From: JACQFZ01 sp045810625 | Lineage (GTDB): Bacteria; Pseudomonadota; Gammaproteobacteria; Acidiferrobacterales; Sulfurifustaceae | NCBI GenBank assembly: GCA_045810625.1 | Contig: JBJMVQ010000049.1 | Span: forward strand, 62,001-126,000 | Direction: 5' to 3' | Length of the DNA: 64,000 nucleotides | In this document: one piece after another, positions 33,927 through 42,909 of the stretch | Position numbering within the stretch: the stretch's first letter is position 1 | Layout of the letters: each line of letters starts with the position of its first letter | Program-made: the position numbers and the translations under genes | Notes under the pieces: model-generated | The model's database searches: none | Told to the model about the DNA's origin: nothing | Seen by the model: only the letters and a program-made list of their open reading frames with translations

Positions 33927-34859
33927 TCAAAACGAGACGTTGAAGCTCACCAACTGCGCACTCCCCCCGTTCCGTATCGCCGCGACGCCAGCCAGTACGT
34001 TGACCCAGTAGTGCAGCGCCGCGCCTTCGCTCGCCTCGTAACCGTTGCGCTGGTGCAGCCAGCCCAGATACACGCCGGCGAGGGTTGCCTGCGCAGCGTT
34101 CGCGGTCTGTCCCTGGCCGCTGTGCGACAGGCCGAAGATAACGGACGAAATCGCTAAACCCCAGTTGTCGCCGTAGCGGTCGCTGAACTCGTTATTCAGA
34201 AAGCCGCGAAACATCGCTTCCTCGCCCACGGCGGTCATCTCGTTCGCAATGAAGGTGAAAGCGTAGAGATCGTTTTTGCTCACGTCGTTGGCGCGATCGA
34301 CGCGGTAGCGGTTGCTTCCGCTGAACGCGGCGACGGCTTGAATGGCGATGGGGATGAAGGTCGTCGGGCGCGAGAGATACTGAAACGAGAACGGCGCGGC
34401 GGCGAGATCGGTCAACGATTCGCGCGGCGCGGAGAGACGATAGCCGGAGTTGTCGCGGGCGCGTGCATCGCGATACGCCGCGTAGGAGGAATAGAGCGCC
34501 ATGTCGGTCGCGATCCGCGCGGCGTAGTCGTACTTGAGCGTCGTGCGGTTGATGAATTCACGATTGTTGGCCTCATCGAAACGCTCGTTCGTATCCAGGT
34601 AATCGTCCTGCTGGCTGTAATGGACCGCGCCGAGCGCGGAAACGGCGAAGATGCCGAAGTGTGTCGCGGCCTCGTCGTAATCGCCGTTGCTCGCCTGCCC
34701 GAGCCCCGGAACCAGCAGACTCGCGAGTCCGGAAAGCGGAGGGTTCGCCGCGTTTGCCGAGCCGAGGCTGACGAGTGCAAGCGCGGCGGCGAGCAGCGCT
34801 CGAAGGCTGTTGATTCGTTCTCGTAAGCCGGTAGTCAAACGACGTTCGATGTCATGCAT
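33927..34859 (-). CDS. CPBP-family intramembrane glutamic protease with a signal-like N-terminus
   Basis: A 310-residue product. Residues 19-38 form a signal peptide or first helix (SLRALLAAALALVSLGSANA). A region LVPGLGQASNGDYDEAATHF resembles the DUF5683-like element of envelope proteins. The C-terminal third carries the CPBP motifs: EEAMFRGFL (E-E-x-x-x-R), IFGLSH, and the late HYWVN. CPBP enzymes cleave CAAX or other substrates in the membrane. The start at 34859 is preferred to one 16 codons upstream because it puts the hydrophobic segment near the N-terminus. Convergent with the ASCH gene; the G+C content returns to the backbone level here. Confidence 0.75.
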   Translation of the reverse strand: MHDIERRLTTGLRERINSLRALLAAALALVSLGSANAANPPLSGLASLLVPGLGQASNGDYDEAATHFGIFAVSALGAVHYSQQDDYLDTNERFDEANNREFINRTTLKYDYAARIATDMALYSSYAAYRDARARDNSGYRLSAPRESLTDLAAAPFSFQYLSRPTTFIPIAIQAVAAFSGSNRYRVDRANDVSKNDLYAFTFIANEMTAVGEEAMFRGFLNNEFSDRYGDNWGLAISSVIFGLSHSGQGQTANAAQATLAGVYLGWLHQRNGYEASEGAALHYWVNVLAGVAAIRNGGSAQLVSFNVSF

Positions 34860-35057
34860 CGAGAAATTCCATTTCAGTTTCGGTGGTTCGGTACGTCTAC
34901 GTGTCACGGCATCAATTTATTTTGTAACAGTAAGGCAAAAGCGGCCAAGTTCGATTTCTCCTACGGCTACGCTCGATCGGGTCAATACGCAAACCGGGAC
35001 AGACCGTAGTCGTATAGCCGTGTCGCTCCTAAAGCCGGCGCGGTAAGCTCACGGGAC

Positions 35058-36281
35058 ATGGCATTCCATCCGAAGCATCGCCCCGCCCTCCGCATTGACG
35101 GGCACGTGAGCGCGGGCTTTGAGCCCATGCGCGCCGTGTTTGCCGAGAACTTCGGGTGGCGACACGAACTCGGCGGCGCATGTTGCGCGTATTACCGAGG
35201 CGAGAAGGTCGTCGATCTGTGGGGCGGTGTGCGCAACAAATCGACGGAAGAGCCTTGGGAAGAGGACACGATGGTGCTGGTGTACTCGGCAACCAAGGGC
35301 CTCGCCGCGATGACGCTCGCGCTCGCTCATTCGCGCGGCTGGCTCGATTACGACGAGCGCGTCTGCACGTATTGGCCGGAGTTCGCTCAGCGGAGAAAAG
35401 AGCGAATGACGGTTCGTCAACTCCTGGCGCACCAAGGCGGTCTATTTGCTTTCGACGAGCCGGTGGACAAAAGCGTGGTTGCCGATCTCGATCGTCTGGC
35501 GATCATCATGGCCCGGCAGCGACCGACGTGGGAGCCCGGCACACGGCAGGCTTATCACGCGCTCACGCTCGGCTTTTATCAGAGCGAGTTGCTGCGCCGG
35601 ATCGACCCGCGGCATCGCAGCCTCGGGCAGTTCTTTCAGGACGAAATCGCGACGCCGCTCGGGCTCGATTTCTACATCCGTCTGCCCGAATCGATCCCGA
35701 ATGCGAGACTGGCGACGCTCGCGAAACCCAGCGGTCCGTGGATGCCGCATGGGTTTCCGATCCGACTCATGATCACGATGTTCAATCGGCACTCGAACAT
35801 CCATCGGGCGCTCGCGGTGAATCCCGGTTCCGAAGTGGTTCACGACGCGCGGCGCATCTACGCGCGCGACTTTGAAGTGCCGTCGGGCGGTGGTGTTGGC
35901 ACCGCGCGTGCTATCGCGCGCGCCTACAGCGTGTTCGCGACGGGAGGACGGGAACTTCAGTTGCGTCCGGAAACATTGGAGGAGTTGGCGGCACCGCCGA
36001 TTCCTCCGACGCACGGTTTCCAAGACGAGTGTCTGAAGGGCGATGTACGGTTTTCACTCGGCTTCACGAAGCCGAGTCCCATGTGGCCTTTCGGAACCGA
36101 AAGCTCGTTCGGAGCGCTGGGAGCAGGCGGCGCGATGGGCTTCGCCGACCCGAGGACCGGCATCGGCTACGGGTACGTCACCAGCCAGATGGGGACGTCG
36201 CTCACCGGTGATCCGCGGGACGTGGCACTTCGAAACGCGCTGCAGGCGATCATCTCATCGAAACGACATAGTGTCCTGTAG
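35058..36281 (+). CDS. Class C beta-lactamase-like serine hydrolase (EstB type)
   Basis: A 407-residue product. The active-site S-x-x-K is in VLVYSATKGLAAMTLALA, preceded by VVDLWGGVRN. The second motif Y-x-N/S is represented by YHALTLGFYQSELLRRI, and the late motif by GAGGAMGFADPRTGIGYGYV. The pattern MTVRQLLAHQGGL is typical. Enzymes of this type are esterases rather than true beta-lactamases. No signal peptide, so it acts in the cytoplasm. Alone on its strand, separated by 200 bp from the CPBP gene. Substrate unknown. Confidence 0.83.
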   Translation: MAFHPKHRPALRIDGHVSAGFEPMRAVFAENFGWRHELGGACCAYYRGEKVVDLWGGVRNKSTEEPWEEDTMVLVYSATKGLAAMTLALAHSRGWLDYDERVCTYWPEFAQRRKERMTVRQLLAHQGGLFAFDEPVDKSVVADLDRLAIIMARQRPTWEPGTRQAYHALTLGFYQSELLRRIDPRHRSLGQFFQDEIATPLGLDFYIRLPESIPNARLATLAKPSGPWMPHGFPIRLMITMFNRHSNIHRALAVNPGSEVVHDARRIYARDFEVPSGGGVGTARAIARAYSVFATGGRELQLRPETLEELAAPPIPPTHGFQDECLKGDVRFSLGFTKPSPMWPFGTESSFGALGAGGAMGFADPRTGIGYGYVTSQMGTSLTGDPRDVALRNALQAIISSKRHSVL

Positions 36282-36418
36282 AGATCTTTCCAAACCAGGT
36301 AGCGCCAGGCGATGCGTGTGTCGACCGAGCCCCGATCGTGCGTTTCGCGTCGGTGCGGGCCACAATCGTCGTTGGCGCACCTTGCCTATACTGACAAGAA
36401 CATTAAAGCACGCAGCGA

Positions 36419-36781
36419 ATGACGGTAGGAAAGATCACTTTTCCACTCACCACCATCGTCTTGATAACGATCGTCAGTACGATCTATCAAGTACTGATTA
36501 CATGTTATGGAGGTGAGGTATCGCCGAATGCCGCGAGACTTTACGTGATCTCGTATTCGTTCTTGGTCGCATGGTTCATCGAACTGGACCGTAAACAAAG
36601 AGCGGTTTCCGCACCCTTCGAATTCGCTGCCTTCGTCTTTTTTGCGTGGCCGGTCATCGCTCCCTACTATTTGTTCAAAACGCGACGCTGGTTCGGCCTG
36701 GGGCTGGGGCTCAACCTAATCATGTTTTCATTCGTCCCTGACATGGCCGCCCTCATCACCTATTTCCTGAAGGTGGGGTGA
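36419..36781 (+). CDS. Small polytopic membrane protein of unknown function
   Basis: A 120-residue product with about four hydrophobic segments (roughly 5-30, 38-56, 65-85, 90-117), including FEFAAFVFFAWPVIAPYYLF and a basic turn KTRRW before the last helix. The arrangement resembles a common small inner-membrane family of unknown function. No ribosome-binding site stands out. The local sequence is somewhat less G+C-rich than the neighbours. Confidence 0.6.
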   Translation: MTVGKITFPLTTIVLITIVSTIYQVLITCYGGEVSPNAARLYVISYSFLVAWFIELDRKQRAVSAPFEFAAFVFFAWPVIAPYYLFKTRRWFGLGLGLNLIMFSFVPDMAALITYFLKVG

Positions 36782-36947
36782 ATTCGTCTTCGACCGCATC
36801 GCCTCCTTGGGTATGTGATCGGCGCGGGAAAAAGGAAGGCATCGACCGGCGGGCGGTGCCGTTATGCACCGATGCCGGCGATGCGCAGGATTCGCCATCT
36901 CACGGGAGCAACAAAGAGGTCGAAGTGCTCGAAAGCTGTGGAGTTCG

Positions 36948-37607
36948 TCACCCCTCGACCTTCATCTTTTTGCGGCGCGCTAGTTCGGCCTCCGTCGGCG
37001 GTTCCAGCTGAAACGATCCGGTACGAACTTCTCCGGCCGGCACGTACGTGTTGATCGCGACGCCTGTCGTCGACACTTTGCTGTCGACGAGCTGCAACGC
37101 GACGGGAACCGTGCCGGTGCCGAACAGCCGCTTGCCGCGGCCGAGCACCACCGGAAATATCAAGAGTTTGAACTCGTCGATCAGCTGGTGGGCCAGCAAC
37201 GTTTGAATCAGCTGGCTGCTGCCTTGAAGAAGCAGGGTGGGGCCGTCTTGTTGTTTGAGATACGCAATTTCGGCCGCGACATTGCTGTCGATTGCAATCG
37301 AATTTTTCCAGGTGAGCGGTTCCGTCGACGACGTGACGACGTACTTGTTGGTGGCGTTGAACGCTTTCGCGATGGGGTCGTCGACATAGGGCCAGTGCGC
37401 GGCAAAAATCTCGTAGGTCTTGCGGCCCAGCAGCAGCTCAAACGGCGCGGAAAATACCTCTCCCATGGCCTGCCCCATGAGTTCGTCCCAGTAGTGGAAC
37501 GTCCAGCCGCCGAAGGTGAAGCCGCCGGTGGGGTCCTCTTCGGGTCCGCCCGGCGCCTGCATCACGCCGTCCAAGCTCATAAAAGTCGCAGCGACAATCT
37601 TTCTCAT
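36948..37607 (-). CDS. Dihydrofolate reductase-like (RibD C-terminal domain) protein
   Basis: A 219-residue product: MRKIVAATFMSLDGVMQAPGGP at the N-terminus, FELLLGRKTYEIFAAHWP, NKYVVTSSTEPLTWKN, LLLQGSSQLIQTLLAHQLID and FPVVLGRGKRLFGTG. This is the common bacterial dihydrofolate-reductase-like family, probably an NADPH-dependent reductase of unknown substrate; it is not the FolA enzyme. GGAG lies before the ATG at 37607. It often neighbours ECF sigma or glyoxalase genes; here it faces an SDR gene in the opposite direction. Confidence 0.85.
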   Translation of the reverse strand: MRKIVAATFMSLDGVMQAPGGPEEDPTGGFTFGGWTFHYWDELMGQAMGEVFSAPFELLLGRKTYEIFAAHWPYVDDPIAKAFNATNKYVVTSSTEPLTWKNSIAIDSNVAAEIAYLKQQDGPTLLLQGSSQLIQTLLAHQLIDEFKLLIFPVVLGRGKRLFGTGTVPVALQLVDSKVSTTGVAINTYVPAGEVRTGSFQLEPPTEAELARRKKMKVEG

Positions 37608-37857
37608 ATCGGCACTCCGGTGATGGTCACGGTAACTCAAGGACGAATGGATCGTCTCCGATCCGACATCGCGAGAATCCGAAGCGCCTATTATCCGGTG
37701 CGCACCGGTTTGGGGGCCATTGGGGAGAGATTTTGCGATGGGGCGCACGCTCTGCGGCGGCTCGGCTTTGCCTCAAGGCGGCTGGGGGAGGCACGGGACC
37801 GCGAGAGCGTGGATGCGCGCAGCGAACACGAAGCAGGATGAGGGGTACCATAACGCT

Positions 37858-38775
37858 ATGCGTCACTCCGCCCGCTTCTCCATAATTGTGCTCGTCTTTG
37901 CGGCGGCCTCGGTCTTCGCCTCAACGAATTCGAGCGCCGATGCCGACGGCCAAGCACGGACCGCACAGGAGGGCAAACGAATGGTTGCGCTAGTCACCGG
38001 TTCCACGTCGGGGCTCGGTCACGAAGTGGCGCTTCGACTCGCCGCGCGCGGCATGCACGTCATCGTGCATGGACGCGATAGCGAGCGCGGCGAGGCGGTC
38101 GTGAAGGAAATCGAAAAGCGCGGCGGTAGCGCGCGCTTCTATTCGGCCGACTTCGCCCGGCTCGCTGAAGTTCGCCAATTCGCCGAGGACATCAAGCGGG
38201 ATTACGAGCGGCTGGATCTGCTGGTGAACAATGCCGGAATCGCGCTTTCCGGCGCGCCGCGCAAGCTCAGCGCCGACGGCTACGAGCTGCACTTCCAGGT
38301 GAATTATCTCTCGCATTTCCTGCTGACCGACCTGCTCCTGCCGCTGCTGAAGAAGAGCGCACCCGCTCGTATCGTGAACGTCGCCTCGGGCGCTCAGGCG
38401 CCGATCGATTTCAACGATCCGCAGATCGAGAAAAATTACAGCTCCTCGCGCGCCTACGCGCAGAGCAAGCTCGCGCAGATCACGTTCACCGTGACGCTTG
38501 CCGAGCAGCTAGAGGGCAGCGGCGTTACAACGTACAGCCTCCATCCCGCGACCTACATGGACACCAACATGGTGCGTAAGTCGGGAATCAAACCCTGGAC
38601 CACCGTCGATGAAGGAGCCGACGCGGTGATGCAACTCGTTACGCGGGATGACCTGAAGAATGGCGCCTACTTCAGCGGCATGACGCCGGCGAGAGCGCAC
38701 GCACAGGCTTATGACCAAGAGGCGCGCGAGCGGCTTTGGGAGTTGAGCCGGAAACTCGTGTCGAAGGTGAACTGA
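37858..38775 (+). CDS. Short-chain dehydrogenase/reductase (SDR) with a possible exported long form
   Basis: From the ATG at 37858 the 305-residue product begins with a signal-like segment (RFSIIVLVFAAASVFAST). The SDR core starts at MVALVTGSTSGLGHEVALRLA (residue 42) with the TGxxxGLG cofactor site, followed by DLLVNNAGIA, the catalytic Ser in NVASGAQ and Y-x-x-x-K in AYAQSKLAQ. A strong AGGAGG lies 8 bases before the ATG at 37981, which would give a plain 264-residue cytoplasmic enzyme. Both forms are possible. It probably reduces or oxidises a hydrophobic alcohol or ketone. Confidence 0.75.
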   Translation: MRHSARFSIIVLVFAAASVFASTNSSADADGQARTAQEGKRMVALVTGSTSGLGHEVALRLAARGMHVIVHGRDSERGEAVVKEIEKRGGSARFYSADFARLAEVRQFAEDIKRDYERLDLLVNNAGIALSGAPRKLSADGYELHFQVNYLSHFLLTDLLLPLLKKSAPARIVNVASGAQAPIDFNDPQIEKNYSSSRAYAQSKLAQITFTVTLAEQLEGSGVTTYSLHPATYMDTNMVRKSGIKPWTTVDEGADAVMQLVTRDDLKNGAYFSGMTPARAHAQAYDQEARERLWELSRKLVSKVN

Positions 38776-39256
38776 CCGGCGGGTCGCTGTTCCGTCCTCA
38801 CGACAGAGGGTAAAAATTCGCAGAACAGGAATCGCGGTCATGCAGTGTCGGAAGCTGGCCGAGACTCCGGATTCCAGACCAGCCACCGCTCTGCGCTCTC
38901 TATTTTTGTTGACGCGCGCTCCTCACGCCAAACCCCCTGCCTTCAACGCTGCTGTACGCCGCGCGCGCGGCGACGCGGTTCATGTAGTCCGCAAGCACGC
39001 GGGGCACTGTTACCCCCGTGAAGTTGGACCAGTTCCGCGATGCACACCTTCGATGCAAGAAAGGCGCGTGCGATCGAAGACCGCGTAGCCGAGGAGCAAA
39101 GACCGGCACGACCGATCGTGCTGCTACTGAATAGGAGCCGACGACAAACGCGCACAATGGCATTCGATCGAGGTCGGCTAAGGAAAGCGCGACTTCTTCC
39201 ACAGACTGTTTTGAGAAAGGAGCCGTTTGTTCCCGACAGCTCTTGCGACCCGGGTG
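38776..39256. other. Intergenic region without a convincing gene
   Basis: Several overlapping frames are open, as expected at this G+C, but none has a recognisable domain or ribosome-binding site. A minus-strand frame (38900-39202) containing NWSNFTGVTVPRVLADYMN has a coding feel without a known family. No repeat or terminator seen. Confidence 0.3.
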
Positions 39257-40237
39257 TCAGCCGGCTGCCGCGAGCGGCGATCCCGCACTTTCCCGCCCGG
39301 TCACGGTGCCGATCGCTTCGTCGATCAGCTTGCGCGCGGCGACGAGCGCTCTCATCTGGATCTGGCCCGTGATCACATTCAGCGGCGGCAACCGGCACGC
39401 GCCGGGGATTTCAATCGGGGTCTGCGCGACCGCTTCGCGGATTCGACGCGCCACCGCGGCGGTGGCCGTAACGTCGGCGTCCGGCAGCACGACGATGAAG
39501 CGATCCGAGTCGTGCCGCGCGAGCATGTCCGTTGGACGCACATTAGCGGCGATGACTCGCCCGACCACCGCCAATGCGTGATCGGCCAGCTCGTCGCCGA
39601 ATTCCTTTTTGAAATCGGCGAAGCCGGGGATAGCGACGACCAGCACGGCGAGCGGTTTGCGATCCGTGGCCGAGCGCACCATCTGTCGATTCAGTACTCC
39701 CTCGAGCCAGCGCTGGTTGTACAAGCCCGTGACCGGATCGACGTTCGAGTTTTCCTCCATGCGCTTTTGCAGCTTGCCGCGCTCGGGCGCGGCGGTGTTC
39801 TTTCCGCGCAAGTACTGCATCACCATCGCCAACACGTTTCGGGCGATGGCGTTTGAGCTGTTGACCAGCGCGAGAAATCGCTCCTCATCGATCACGAGCA
39901 GCCGGCACGCCTGTTTCGCGACGATGTGTACGCGGCACGGTTCCTGATCGATCAGGGACATCAGCCCCACGCACTCGCCTTTTTGGATGATCGCCAACGG
40001 CTCTCCAGTGGGCTCGCCGGCATACACGTGCAGACGCCCGAGGAGCACGAGGTACAGCACGTGATTCGATTGTCCGGGCTCGATGAGCGCCGCGCCTTCG
40101 CGCAGCGTGAGGGCGGGGCAGTCTTGCAGCAGCGATTCGAGCCCCACCAGATTGACCTGCCGAAATAGCTGCTGGCCGCCAAGATCCGCGACGTTGACGG
40201 GTTCGTTTTCAAAGACAGCGACGGTTTTCTTGGACAC
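39257..40237 (-). CDS. Cyclic-nucleotide-binding domain - degenerate GGDEF protein
   Basis: A 326-residue regulator. Residues about 25-140 form a cNMP-binding domain (LREGAALIEPGQSNHVLYLVL, LHVYAG, GECVGLMSLIDQEPCRVHI). Residues about 155-320 form a GGDEF-like domain: DPVTGLYNQRWLEGVLNRQ is the normal first helix, but the active-site loop reads LARHDSDRFIVVLP, so G-G-D-E-F is replaced by R-H-D-S-D. It is therefore unlikely to make cyclic di-GMP; it may bind a nucleotide or act by dimerisation. No membrane segment. It stands alone. Confidence 0.82.
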   Translation of the reverse strand: MSKKTVAVFENEPVNVADLGGQQLFRQVNLVGLESLLQDCPALTLREGAALIEPGQSNHVLYLVLLGRLHVYAGEPTGEPLAIIQKGECVGLMSLIDQEPCRVHIVAKQACRLLVIDEERFLALVNSSNAIARNVLAMVMQYLRGKNTAAPERGKLQKRMEENSNVDPVTGLYNQRWLEGVLNRQMVRSATDRKPLAVLVVAIPGFADFKKEFGDELADHALAVVGRVIAANVRPTDMLARHDSDRFIVVLPDADVTATAAVARRIREAVAQTPIEIPGACRLPPLNVITGQIQMRALVAARKLIDEAIGTVTGRESAGSPLAAAG

Positions 40238-40504
40238 CGGCCACCTCGTTGCACGACTCCTTCGTGTCTATATAAGCAGGCTCCGTGCCAGAAAAACCGG
40301 GCGGTTGCCAGAATTCGGCCGCGATCACGGCTCTACGAACCTCCAGTTGTTTCTCACCAACTGCCCCGATCTCAATGAAGGTGCGCGGTGTGGCGCCGGC
40401 AGGCAGCAATTTTCGCCAAGTTCGCATTCACGAGTCTCGATATCGTGCGCCCACATTCCCGCCATGCCGGCGGGCGAACACACATCGATCAAACGAGGAG
40501 CACC

Positions 40505-41170
40505 ATGAAACTGTACTTTCACGCCGCCGCCTGTTCTCTGTCGCCGCATATCGTCTGTCGTGAGCTCGGCATCCCGATCGAGCTGGTCGAGGTCGACCGG
40601 AAAACCCACAAAACGCCGACGGGTGAAAACTTTCTAGAGGTCAACGGGAATGGCTACGTGCCGGTGCTGGAGCTCGACGACGGCCGGCACATCATCGAAG
40701 GACCGGCGATCGTGCAATATCTCGCCGACCTTCGGCCGGACGCGGGTCTCGCGCCGCGGCCCGGCACGATGGCGCGCGTGCGTTTGCAGTCCTGGCTCAA
40801 CTTCGTCACGTCCGAGTTGCACAAGCCGATGGCGATGATGTTCAGCCCGGATTACGCCGCCGCGAAGGAGGCGCTGGCGAAGCACGTCAACAAGCGGCTC
40901 GATTGGCTCGCGCAACAGCTTACGGGCCCGTATCTGATGGGCGAGTCGCTGAGCGTCGCCGACGCGTATTTGTTCGTCGTGCTGAATTGGTCGCCGTGGC
41001 TCAAAGTCGAGTTGGATCGTTGGCCGGTCTTGAAGGATTTCGTGGTTCGCATTTCGGCGCGACCCAAAGTGCAGGAGGCTCTCGCAGCGGAAGGGCTCGT
41101 GCGCGTCGGCCGCGGGGAAGGAATCTTCTACGCACCCGAGGCGTTGGCCGCCGGCGCGCAACAGAGGTAG
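40505..41170 (+). CDS. Glutathione S-transferase, beta-class-like
   Basis: A 221-residue cytosolic GST. The N-terminal thioredoxin-like domain reads MKLYFHAAACSLSPHIVCREL with the beta-class Cys region, then YVPVLELDDGRHIIEGPAIVQYLAD. The C-terminal helical domain carries MGESLSVADAYLFVVLNW. It should conjugate or reduce electrophiles with glutathione. The start at 40505 has GGAGCACC upstream and matches GST N-termini; the upstream part of the frame is not coding-like. The SnoaL gene follows after only 2 bp. Confidence 0.87.
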   Translation: MKLYFHAAACSLSPHIVCRELGIPIELVEVDRKTHKTPTGENFLEVNGNGYVPVLELDDGRHIIEGPAIVQYLADLRPDAGLAPRPGTMARVRLQSWLNFVTSELHKPMAMMFSPDYAAAKEALAKHVNKRLDWLAQQLTGPYLMGESLSVADAYLFVVLNWSPWLKVELDRWPVLKDFVVRISARPKVQEALAAEGLVRVGRGEGIFYAPEALAAGAQQR

Positions 41171-41172
41171 TC

Positions 41173-41538
41173 ATGAAGAAAACCACGGATCAGGAAAACG
41201 AGACCGCCGAGATCATGCGGCGCTTCAATGACGTCTTTCTGTGCCGTGACCCGAGCGCGTTGCCGGAGCTGATTGCCGATGACTGCGTGATCGAGAACAT
41301 CCGGCCGGTCCCGAGCCCGCGCCTCGTCGGCGGCGTAGCGTGCGTGGAGCGATGGCGTGAAGTCGCGACCATGCCCGGGACGCGCTTCGAGCTGGAAGAG
41401 ACGATCGTCGCGAAGGACCGAGCGATCGTCTTGTGGAAGCTTCATCAGGCGGATGGCGCCATGCAGCGCGGCGTCAACATCATGCGAGTGCGCGACGGAC
41501 GCATCGTCGAAGGCCTGGGCTACGCCAAGAGTAGGTAA
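41173..41538 (+). CDS. SnoaL-like nuclear transport factor 2 family protein
   Basis: A 121-residue NTF2-fold product: TAEIMRRFNDVFLCRDPSALPEL, DDCVIENIRPVPSPRLVGG, CVERWREVATMPGTRFELEET, KDRAIVLWKLHQ and VNIMRVRDGRIVEGLGYAK. The ATG at 41173 is two bases after the GST stop, so the two genes form an operon. The role may be as a ligand-binding or isomerase partner to the transferase. The next gene, an AraC regulator, is transcribed toward it. Confidence 0.8.
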   Translation: MKKTTDQENETAEIMRRFNDVFLCRDPSALPELIADDCVIENIRPVPSPRLVGGVACVERWREVATMPGTRFELEETIVAKDRAIVLWKLHQADGAMQRGVNIMRVRDGRIVEGLGYAKSR

Positions 41539-41553
41539 AACAATTGAACCGCT

Positions 41554-42405
41554 TCAGGCGGCGAGGGCAGCGATTTGCGCTTGCAGGACTTCGCGGTCGC
41601 CTTTCGCCGCCTGACGAAAACGGCGCGGCGACACGCCGGCGGCGCGATGGAACGTACGCACGAAATTCGAGACGTCGCCAAAGCCGACATCGAGCGCGAT
41701 GTCGGTGATGGAACGGTTTTCCTCGATCAGCGAGCGTGCGGCCTGACGCAGGCGGGCGCGTATCAAATACTGGTGCGGTGTGACGCCCAGCACTTTGGTG
41801 AAGAAGCGCAGGAAGTGAAACGGGCTGAGGCCCACCGCCTGGGCGACATGCTCGAGCTCGATCGGCTCTTGCGAATGCGCTTCGATCCACTGCGCCGCTT
41901 CGACCGCGCGATGGCGATCGCGCACGCCGACGCGCAGCGGCTTTAGCGCGCGCCCGGAAATCGCCTTGGCGAACGCGCTCGCGAGCGCGATGCCCGCTTC
42001 ATCGATGCCGATATCGCTCTTGCCGTCGGCGACCGCGCGCGCCAACTCCCCCAGCATCATCAGCTCCGGCAACGCCGGAACACGGCCGATTCGCCAGAGC
42101 TGCGCGTCGTGCGCGCCCATGCCTTCAACGAGCGCCGGCGCGAACCGATAGATCAACGTTTCATCGCCCCAGACATGGCGATCGTAGGTGCAGGTGTATT
42201 CATCGCCGGGATGCCCGACGAGTATCGAACCCGGCGACATCTCGTGCGAATAGCCCAACGCGTGATACGTGAAGCTGCCGCGGCGCAAGTAATAAAGCGA
42301 GTACGCCGTGTGGACGGACGAATGCGGCTTCTCGCCCGGGCCCTTGTCGCATTGATAATCGGTTGCCGAGAGGGAATCGCTCTGATGAAGAGGCGTGACC
42401 CGCAT
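41554..42405 (-). CDS. AraC-family transcriptional regulator
   Basis: A 283-residue protein. The N-terminal cupin-like sensor (PHSSVHTAYSLYYLRRGSF, ILVGHPGDEYTCTY) precedes two helix-turn-helix motifs: AAQWIEAHSQEPIELEHVAQAV followed by GLSPFHFLRFFTKVLGVTP and then HQYLIRARLRQAARSLIE and ITDIALDVGFGDVSNFVRTFHRA. It converges on the GST-SnoaL operon, which it might regulate. No inducer can be predicted. Confidence 0.88.
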   Translation of the reverse strand: MRVTPLHQSDSLSATDYQCDKGPGEKPHSSVHTAYSLYYLRRGSFTYHALGYSHEMSPGSILVGHPGDEYTCTYDRHVWGDETLIYRFAPALVEGMGAHDAQLWRIGRVPALPELMMLGELARAVADGKSDIGIDEAGIALASAFAKAISGRALKPLRVGVRDRHRAVEAAQWIEAHSQEPIELEHVAQAVGLSPFHFLRFFTKVLGVTPHQYLIRARLRQAARSLIEENRSITDIALDVGFGDVSNFVRTFHRAAGVSPRRFRQAAKGDREVLQAQIAALAA

Positions 42406-42909
42406 CGCAACAGTCTAGCGCGAGCATCGTCGTCTGCCCATCCCAGCGTCGACGTTTTTATCGCGCGATCGCAAGGCGTCGCGAGAGCAATTTTCTCCAA
42501 GTAATTTGTCCGACCAAGCGGGACGCGTGGGAGTACTCGACTCTCGGCGTCATCGTATTGCGTCGATCGAAGAGACGGCGCGGCCGCGCGCCGCGACGAT
42601 CTGGATCACGCGCTAGAGAACGCCGAGCTCTTCGAGCTGGCCCGTCAGATTCTTTGGATCGGCGGCAGCGCCGTCGATTCGATGTCGCGTCAGGATGCGG
42701 AAAAGCTTCGGCACATGCGGACTGAACGCGCCCCCGCACTGTTTGATACGGGAAGGACAAGCGCGTTCGGTCGGTGCAATTAGTATCGACCCCAACTCGT
42801 ACGAATTTATCGCTGCCCGCAGCCGGATGTTAGTTTGTTGTCGCGCGGACGAAGCCGCTTCGCTAGACTCGCCGCCCGCGCTCGAAGCGCAGATGCTCCA
42901 GGAGGAGTC
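42406..42909. other. Intergenic region with coding-like fragments
   Basis: Two short stretches look coding but are incomplete: a minus-strand tail ending LTGQLEELGVL at a stop at 42613-42615, and an antiparallel plus-strand stretch (LENAELFELARQILW). At most one can be real, and I recognise neither. A GGAGGAG ribosome-binding site for the CHRD gene is at its end. Confidence 0.3.

Noticed and set aside
36778..37011. Small plus-strand frame after the small membrane protein
   Set aside because: It overlaps the end of the dihydrofolate-reductase-like gene on the other strand and has no ribosome-binding site or motif.
42613..42800. Possible genes on both strands near 42.7 kb
   Set aside because: Both frames look coding but are antiparallel and incomplete, with no known family, so neither was called.
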